DNA of 64,000 nucleotides, from NCBI GenBank assembly GCA_948470475.1, contig OX419339.1, positions 5,756,685 to 5,820,684 of the forward strand, read 5' to 3'. A program made the translations under genes and the position numbers. Origin of the DNA: Galaxea fascicularis (taxonomy: Eukaryota > Cnidaria > Anthozoa > Scleractinia > Euphylliidae). Shown piece by piece: positions 61,301 through 64,000 of the stretch; position 1 is the first letter of the stretch; each line of letters starts with the position of its first letter. The notes beneath the pieces are model-generated. The model saw only the letters and a program-made list of their open reading frames with translations. It searched no databases and was not told where the DNA came from.

Positions 61301-63606
61301 ATTTGTTTTCGTTGTTAATCATGTTGTTATTTCACTGTCTCTGTGTATCAGGTCTCTAATGAGCCAGGCACAAGGTATAATGTGCCCCTGATGAATGCAC
61401 TGGTCCTTTATGTTGGAACCCAGGCCATTACGTACATACACAGCAAGAGTGGAACCCCCTCCATGTCCACCATCACTCATTCGTCCCACATGGACATCTT
61501 CCAGAATTTAGCCGTGGATTTGGACACAGAAGGTATGACAATACGGGAAAACCTGGGTGAGGGAGTTTGTTAAACGAGCATTTTTTTGGGTGTCCTCGTT
61601 CAAACTGTATGGGAGTATACTAGGGGAGCAGGGTTGGCGCAGTGGTGAGAGCGCTCGCCTTCCACCAATCTGTAAATAAATAAATTGTTATTATTGTTAT
61701 TATAATTATGGTTTCTTTTGGGGTTAACTTATCTTCGCCACGACGTTAATTCATTCAACACAGAAGTCAAGACAAGACAAGACAGACAAGTACTTTGTAC
61801 AATTGCATCTAGTTAGTAGGAAAATGAATTGCTTAGAGAGATCACCGGATAAGTAACAACGTAGCGAAACGTCCCTTTTTATGCGCAGTGTCTCAATGGG
61901 TCACCCTTTCATGGACAGTAACTCTATGGAGTCAGGCTTTGCTTAATCCAGATTATTATGGTAGTTCGTCACTTTGCCTCACAGTAAGGCGAGACACCAC
62001 ATTAATCATCGCAAAAGGCGGAGTTATTACTCAACACCAAGGTCATTGTTTTTCGTTTGTAGGACTTCATTCATATGGAAGATAAACTTAACGTACTTCT
62101 ACATTGGTAAATACTTTGTTTTTCCTTTCCAGGCCGGTACCTGTTCTTGAACGCAATTGCAAACCAGTTACGATACCCAAACAGCCACACTCACTACTTC
62201 AGCTGTGTTCTGCTGTACCTGTTTGCTGAAGCCAACACAGAGGCCATCCAAGAACAGATCACAAGGTGGGCTGGTTGTATTGAAATTTGTTTTTATGTAC
62301 ATAAAAATTCAGGACTGCTGTTTTTCTACTGAACGCCCTGGTACTACTGCGGTTTCCAATGGCACGTGAACTCTTACGCTCAAAATCTACGTTGGTAAGT
62401 TTCTGTATATTACGGTCCGTTGTTTGTCTCGTGCAATTAAGATTGGCGAAGGGGAAAACACTTGTAGTTCAGAGTAAGAGAAGTGGATGACGTGTTTATG
62501 TATGCCCTTTGCTGCACGGTTTCCATGTAAAGCGGTTTTCGTTGCTCGTGATGGAAGAGAGTACAGACTCGATTTCTCTTAAACTGAAAAGCCTCGATGT
62601 TTTAAATATACCCGAGATTCACTTGTATCATCAGAAACTGAATACTGGACATAGATTGCTAGCAGTGTCTTTATGGCAGTCGAGCCGGCACGCGAAAACG
62701 CCCGAACATGAAGCGAACGAGCCCAAGTGTTGTTGGATCGCACTCTGTTGACTTTCTAGAGAGAGGGTCGCTCGCAGGTCAGCAGTTTACTGAATACAAA
62801 TATACTTATGACTATCTTGTCCACAGGGTTTTGCTGGAGCGCTTGATAGTGAATAGGCCTCATCCATGGGGCCTTCTGATCACCTTCATCGAGCTCATCA
62901 AGAATCATCAATACAAGTTTTGGACGCACGAGTTTGTCCACTGCGCCCCCGAAATTGAAAAGTAAGTCCAGTGAAGAGTTGCCTTGCTTGTGTTCTTTTT
63001 CGAATAATGCTCGTTCTCCATAAAGGTGATCAGAATAAGGCAAGTCAGTTGCCCGCAGTGTCGGTTGGCTATGCAAAACTTTGGTTCAACCTTGAGACGG
63101 AGGCAAGTGCGATGCTGTAATTGTTAGACTGAGAATCGTGCGGGGCTGTCGAGGTTCTGCCGCCATCTTGGATTATTTGGCGGGAGAAAGCTGGGCAGAA
63201 GTCTAACGAACCCATGGTATGGAGGAGGGGTCTCGTGGACTATCCTTTAACCCTGTTCAGTATTGATTCTGTTCATTATCCTTCCACTGAATGGTATGCT
63301 ATTTCGTTCATTCCTCGAACGGAAGCCCAAACGAACACGATTTCCGTCTGTACCCGATACGTTACTTCCACATTTCCCATAATGCACTCTGTTTGCCTTC
63401 CCAAATTTGTGCGTAATCAACGGCGATTTTAAGGTCCAAGAGAAATTGAAAATAATACTCATGCACTGTGAGCGGTATAGCTTTACGCTTAACCTACCAG
63501 CCTAACCACATATTTTTGTGTTCACAGGTTGTTCGAATCTGTTGCTCGCAGTTGTATGCAGCAGAAGCAGGCACCTCCTCGAGAAACCGCTGAAAACAGA
63601 GAGTGA
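26316..63606 (+). CDS. CNOT1: CCR4-NOT transcription complex subunit 1 (complete, 58 coding exons)
   Basis: Joined exons total 7368 nt (2455 residues plus stop); human CNOT1 has about 2376. Every junction is in phase. CNOT1 is the cytoplasmic and nuclear scaffold on which the CCR4 and CAF1 deadenylases, CNOT2/3, CNOT9 and mRNA-recruiting proteins assemble to shorten poly(A) tails and repress translation. Order of parts: N-terminal HEAT-like region (residues 1-about 710), Ser/Pro/Gln-rich linker (711-865), helical region matching the human TTP-binding segment (about 866-1050), MIF4G domain (about 1150-1385), CNOT9-binding DUF3819 (about 1425-1580), connector, and the C-terminal NOT1 domain (about 2044-2440) ending in a short polar tail. 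The start ATG at 26316 gives [17 protein letters not shown], matching the family N-terminus. All introns are GT-AG except the one after 38822, which is GC-AG. Exon coordinates are in the block entries below. Confidence 0.97.
26610..26739. mobile_element. 130-bp palindromic MITE in CNOT1 intron 1
   Basis: Arms AAGATTTCCGCAGAGGTC and GACCTCTGCGGAAATCTT are exact inverted repeats; the inner TACATTAATTAT/ATAATTAATGTA extends them, making a foldback with about 35-bp arms. Confidence 0.85.
27229..27393 (-). mobile_element. TIR MITE family A, copy 2 (inverted, CNOT1 intron 2)
   Basis: CAGGGCTGTGCTCTAGTGGC at one end and GAGCACAGCCTTG at the other; the interior matches 14829-14992 in reverse orientation. 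It begins 63 bp after exon 2 of CNOT1. Confidence 0.85.
28428..29341. mobile_element. 914-bp TIR DNA transposon (CNOT1 intron 2)
   Basis: The left end TACCGTAAAAACACGTGTAT continues AAGCCGCACTC; the right end is GAGTGCGGCTTATACACGAG then TGTTTATGGTA. These are inverted with few mismatches over about 30 bp, flanked by possible TA duplications. Internally a minus-strand frame of 110 residues (28716-29048) has no motif I recognise; a transposase is not evident, so it is probably non-autonomous. Confidence 0.85.
32240..32729 (+). repeat. Dispersed repeat family C, copy 1 (CNOT1 intron 6)
   Basis: Shares ordered blocks with 55976-56536: ATGGAGGTTGGGTGCTCAAG, GGGGACTGGA, CCCAAACCCAGG, AGCACCCGTCACA, and the ending CTTAGTCGTTAACTAGTTAA. 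It is C/A-rich and about 490 bp. Element class not determined. The proline-rich frames on it are translations of the repeat. Confidence 0.75.
34263..34428. mobile_element. 166-bp palindromic MITE (CNOT1 intron 9)
   Basis: Left arm GGGTACTGTAGCAGCTCTCG, right arm CGAGAGCTGCTACATGCCCC in inverted orientation, with a loop of about 115 bp. Confidence 0.75.
35605..35955 (+). mobile_element. tRNA-derived SINE family B, copy 2 (CNOT1 intron 11)
   Basis: GCCGACCGGTTGGCTCAGTG head with box A, GGTTCAAAGCCCCGG box B, CTGAGGAGAAAGTGCTTCC body and a tail ending AAATAAAGTGTATTA. Full-length (about 350 bp), same orientation as the gene; almost identical to 15860-16194 reversed. Confidence 0.92.
36499..37197 (-). 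mobile_element. 5'-truncated LINE fragment with reverse-transcriptase C-terminal segment (CNOT1 intron 12)
   Basis: A minus-strand frame at 36852-37157 reads [20 protein letters not shown] then [20 protein letters not shown] and [16 protein letters not shown] recognise this as the conserved C-terminal segment following the reverse transcriptase in cnidarian non-LTR retrotransposon polyproteins. Downstream on the minus strand is an AT-rich tail ending in TAATAATAATAA; another AATAAT microsatellite sits at the other edge (37167-37194). No upstream reverse-transcriptase core, so it is a dead 5'-truncated copy. Confidence 0.7.
39286..39631 (+). mobile_element. TIR MITE family A, copy 3, with nested insertion (CNOT1 intron 17)
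   Basis: Ends CAAGGCTGTGCTG and AGAGCACAGCCCTG, flanked on both sides by CATGT, a likely target duplication. The interior matches copies 1 and 2 but is interrupted by 171 bp (39401-39571) bounded by direct repeats CTGCCCAAAG at 39391-39400 and 39572-39581, so a second insertion landed in it. The inserted piece has no recognised family. Confidence 0.85.
40477..40942 (+). CDS. CNOT1: CNOT1 exon 21: Ser/Pro/Gln-rich low-complexity linker
   Basis: At 466 nt it is the longest coding exon. It encodes residues 711-865 plus part of 866, rich in Ser, Pro, Thr, Gly and Gln, with motifs such as [28 protein letters not shown] and [13 protein letters not shown]. The human protein has a similarly disordered, compositionally biased stretch at this place but little residue identity. 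Flanking acceptor TTTGTAG and donor GTATGT are clear. Confidence 0.93.
41099..44163 (+). CDS. CNOT1: CNOT1 exons 22-25: region matching the TTP-binding domain
   Basis: Exons 41099-41283, 42164-42288, 43044-43154, 44028-44163 (residues about 866-1051). Contains [84 protein letters not shown] and [18 protein letters not shown], the near-invariant helices that in human CNOT1 bind the C-terminal peptide of tristetraprolin and related mRNA decay factors. Strong conservation suggests retained recruitment function. Confidence 0.95.
41284..42163. other. CNOT1 intron 22, unassigned sequence with several open frames
   Basis: 880-bp intron. Frames at 41534-41791 and 41795-42198 are Phe/Leu-rich or lack domains and continue across splice sites, so they are not called. 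It probably holds an undetected old repeat, but I found no second copy in this window. Confidence 0.4.
44618..48367 (+). CDS. CNOT1: CNOT1 exons 26-33: linker and MIF4G domain
   Basis: Exons 44618-44837, 45184-45356, 45590-45769, 46105-46221, 47001-47051, 47254-47391, 47854-47910, 48280-48367. Exon 26 is a Thr/Ser/Pro linker with a repeated P-L-G-P motif. Then [20 protein letters not shown] leads into MIF4[90 protein letters not shown]. In known structures this domain binds the CAF1-type deadenylase (CNOT7/8), which carries CCR4 (CNOT6). Exon 30 is only 51 nt. Confidence 0.95.
46450..46925. repeat. Possible dispersed repeat (CNOT1 intron 29)
   Basis: C/A-rich, markedly different in composition from the surrounding T-rich intron: GGAACCACCCCAGCGAGCAG, GCCAACAGGCACCGTCACAC, GGGTGCCCACCCAGCAGATT. 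No second copy in the window and no clear ends. Confidence 0.35.
48035..48180. mobile_element. Palindromic MITE family D, copy 1 (CNOT1 intron 32)
   Basis: 146 bp, ends CCAATAGGCCATATTCGTAT and ATACGAATATGGCTTATTGG. Long inner arms GGAGGCTCTTGCGGGGGAA and TTCCCCCGCAAGAGCCTCC are exact reverse complements. The left arm lacks the segment TATTGAACTGGATC that is present in the right arm and in copy 2. Confidence 0.92.
48693..51931 (+). CDS. CNOT1: CNOT1 exons 34-40: CNOT9-binding DUF3819 region
   Basis: Exons 48693-48844, 49506-49646, 50221-50376, 50752-50892, 50985-51089, 51266-51406, 51746-51931. A Thr/Pro/Gln linker precedes [20 protein letters not shown], then [93 protein letters not shown]. 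Family knowledge: this helical bundle binds CNOT9 (CAF40). The exon 40 acceptor reads AATAAAG, an acceptor AG embedded in a poly(A)-signal hexamer (51739-51744). Confidence 0.95.
49100..49364. mobile_element. Tandem dimer of a palindromic element (CNOT1 intron 34)
   Basis: Unit 1 (49100-49220) runs from CAGTATCTGG to CCAGATACTG and unit 2 (49234-49351) from CGGTATCTGG to CCAGATACCG. Each is an inverted repeat built on CCTACCCCTCCCCTAACCCA and its complement, and each is followed by ACCTTGATCCGAT. Confidence 0.9.
49897..50090 (+). mobile_element. tRNA-derived SINE family B, copy 3 (3'-truncated, CNOT1 intron 35)
   Basis: GCCGACCGGTTGGCTCAGTT head and GTGCGGGAGGTCGTGGGTT box B region match the family. 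An internal stretch (GGTCTTCAAATAACTGAGGA) is missing, and the match is lost after GATAAGGACAATAAA, followed by a T-rich run. Confidence 0.85.
52100..52260 (+). repeat. Dispersed repeat family E, copy 1 (CNOT1 intron 40)
   Basis: ACATGTAAGCGGCGCGAATC, GGAAAATGC, AATCACAGAGTGTGGTAAAG and GAAAACC occur in the same order at 54800-54985. Class unknown. Confidence 0.65.
52661..57351 (+). CDS. CNOT1: CNOT1 exons 41-48: connector between CNOT9 and NOT modules
   Basis: Exons 52661-52809, 53398-53506, 54427-54522, 54637-54701, 55509-55689, 56752-56844, 56931-57035, 57220-57351. They encode residues about 1734-2043, with LLIVL-type helices, [55 protein letters not shown] and TKINLLSR. This part is less conserved than the flanking domains but aligns throughout; the Gly/Ser-rich piece in exon 45 corresponds to a loop in the human protein. 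Confidence 0.93.
52844..53044. mobile_element. 201-bp foldback MITE (CNOT1 intron 41)
   Basis: Arms of about 55-60 bp: ATTCGGCTAACGTGTTTATA and its near-exact complement ending at 53044, continuing through CCTTGTTGCCACCCAATTCA and its complement. It starts 35 bp after exon 41. Confidence 0.9.
53774..53927 (+). mobile_element. Second tRNA-derived SINE type (CNOT1 intron 42)
   Basis: ATGATGAATGATCCTCGCAG start, box A-like GGTTAGAGCATCACTCC, box B-like CGGCTTCAAAACCCATT, end TTTTTTTCAGTCTC. GCAATTGCGT occurs on both sides of the tRNA-like part. It directly abuts the family B SINE that follows. Confidence 0.75.
53928..54208 (+). mobile_element. tRNA-derived SINE family B, copy 4 (CNOT1 intron 42)
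   Basis: ACCGACCGGTAGACTCAGTT head, GGTTTCAAAGCCCCGG box B (one extra T compared with copy 2), body CTGAGGAGAAAGTGCTTCC to TGTGACCACCCCTAGTGCTG. Truncated after GACCTTGGGG. Confidence 0.9.
54740..54985 (+). repeat. Dispersed repeat family E, copy 2 (CNOT1 intron 44)
   Basis: ACATGTAACCGGCGCCAAGC, GGGAAAATGCG, CCAATCACAGAGCAAAGTAA and GGAAAACCGAGG align in order with 52100-52260. Confidence 0.65.
55976..56536 (+). repeat. Dispersed repeat family C, copy 2 (CNOT1 intron 45)
   Basis: GTGGAGGTTGGGTGCCCAGG start, CCCAAACCCAGG, GAGCACCCGTCACA, an inserted AATAAT microsatellite (56158-56237), GGGAGAGGAGGGTGGGAG and the end CTAGTCGTTAACTAAGTTAA. Diverged from 32240-32729 but collinear. Confidence 0.75.
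57522..57679. mobile_element. Palindromic MITE family D, copy 2 (CNOT1 intron 48)
   Basis: 158-bp almost perfect palindrome: CAATAGGCCATATTCGTATT at one end, AATACGAATATGGCCTATTG at the other, with TATTGAACTGGATCTAGCAT and its complement inside. It could fold into a hairpin with arms of about 70 bp. Confidence 0.95.
57899..58064. mobile_element. 166-bp palindromic MITE, different family (CNOT1 intron 48)
   Basis: Ends ATTACCTCAGGCCTC and GAGGCCTGAGGTAAT are exact inverted repeats; the arms continue through CAAAGCGAGTCTCAGTGCTC and its near-complement and CATATGTAAATCAATTTTCAT and its near-complement. It lies about 220 bp from family D copy 2. Confidence 0.92.
58662..63606 (+). CDS. CNOT1: CNOT1 exons 49-58: C-terminal NOT1 domain and stop
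   Basis: Exons 58662-58825, 59247-59364, 59711-59812, 59921-60094, 60453-60536, 60627-60695, 61352-61532, 62133-62265, 62827-62961, 63528-63606. They encode residues 2044-2455. This is the best conserved part of the protein: [137 protein letters not shown]. In the family it forms the NOT module with CNOT2 and CNOT3. The protein ends in a short polar tail (ETAENRE) with TGA at 63604. Confidence 0.96.
60972..61250 (+). mobile_element. tRNA-derived SINE, third type (CNOT1 intron 54)
   Basis: Box A-like AGCCCACTTGATAGAGCA and box B-like GGTCGCGGGTCGGAATCTC at tRNA spacing, then a body to CGCGTAATAGAACCCACATA. Single copy here. Confidence 0.65.
61622..61671 (+). mobile_element. SINE head fragment (CNOT1 intron 55)
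   Basis: AGGGGAGCAGGGTTGGCGCA through GCGCTCGCCTTCCACCAATC matches the head of the element at 6729-6881, then breaks into TAAATAAATAAATTG. Confidence 0.75.
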
Positions 63607-63766
63607 AGACACTAGCTAGGAAATTGCTTTAAAGTTATTTTGTACATGAAGAGACGTCGAACGCATGTGAACATGAAACGCCGGACACCCGCTTCGACTT
63701 CGCTATTGGAATAATGTCAGGAAATGTTTTTGCTCAATTTGTAATATTTTTTATCAACGAATGCTC

Positions 63767-63772
63767 AATAAA
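63767..63772 (+). terminator. CNOT1: Candidate poly(A) signal of CNOT1
   Basis: AATAAA in GCTCAATAAAAAAAC, 161 bases after the CNOT1 stop codon; the first canonical hexamer in the 3' flank. It predicts a short 3' UTR of about 180 bases. Confidence 0.75.
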
Positions 63773-64000
63773 AAAACATTTTGAAGGGTTACACTCATTT
63801 GTTATCTTTCAGTATTTCTGGTGCCACTTTGTCCATGTTTTAAGGCGTGGCCCCTTCAAAAGGGCATTGTTGAGAAGGCAAGTTTGGTTCTCACGGGCCG
63901 ATTATTATGAGATGGCCGAGGTCCAAAATACCATCCATGGCAACAATGACCTCTCCAGTGACAGATATCCTCATATTCCTTGAACAGAGAAAAAATGTAG
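63773..64000. other. Unassigned sequence after the CNOT1 poly(A) signal
   Basis: A plus-strand frame (63714-63983) overlaps the CNOT1 3' UTR and has no recognisable domain. It may be intergenic or the edge of another gene; the window is too short to tell. Confidence 0.4.

Noticed and set aside
1..64000. Idea that the three genes form a functional cluster or a new system
   Set aside because: Proprotein convertase, ARPC4 and CNOT1 belong to unrelated, well-known pathways and each looks like an ordinary orthologue; only the ARPC4/CNOT1 promoter sharing is plausible.

Overview
This is a window of nuclear genomic DNA from an animal, most likely an anthozoan cnidarian (probably a stony coral or close relative). 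The evidence is intron-rich genes with GT-AG introns, three proteins that read clearly as animal orthologues, and a dense load of short tRNA-headed SINEs and foldback/TIR elements of a kind I associate with coral genomes. The species assignment is inference; the gene identities rest on translated exons.

Layout: (1) 1-11409 holds no gene I can support. It is an AT-rich intergenic or upstream region with several short mobile elements (about 2444-2673, 3086-3748, 4609-5268, 6729-6881, 7666-7767, 8651-9223) and a small tandem repeat. (2) 11410-22269, plus strand: a complete furin-type proprotein convertase in five coding exons, 759 residues, with signal peptide, RTKR activation site, Asp/His/Ser triad plus oxyanion Asn, P domain, Cys-rich stem, one membrane helix and a short tail carrying a YxxPhi motif. 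Its second intron contains a nearly perfect 983-bp tandem duplication ending 8 bp before exon 3. (3) 22270-25302: non-coding, probably the 3' UTRs and intergenic space of two convergent genes, with a perfect 16-bp hairpin at 23564-23600. (4) 25473-25979, minus strand: intronless ARPC4, a subunit of the Arp2/3 actin-nucleating complex. (5) 26316-63606, plus strand: CNOT1, the scaffold of the CCR4-NOT deadenylase. It is complete in 58 coding exons (2455 residues), with all exon phases matching and one GC-AG intron. (6) 63607-64000: the CNOT1 3' UTR with AATAAA at 63767, then unassigned sequence.

ARPC4 and CNOT1 are divergent, with 336 bp between their start codons, so they probably share a bidirectional promoter; it has two GAAAATGGCGGAA-like motifs in opposite orientation. 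The three genes otherwise act in separate processes (secretory-pathway proteolysis, actin branching, mRNA deadenylation) and I see no sign that they form a system.

Most of the remaining structure is mobile DNA in introns: a tRNA-derived SINE family in four copies, a TIR element family with CAAGGCTGTGCT ends in three copies, a near-perfect palindromic MITE in two copies, several one-off foldbacks, a diverged dispersed repeat in two copies, and a LINE fragment encoding a reverse-transcriptase C-terminal piece. I found no new biological system. The most unusual items are the fresh tandem duplication abutting a splice acceptor, the palindromic element families, the divergent promoter and the GC-AG intron.
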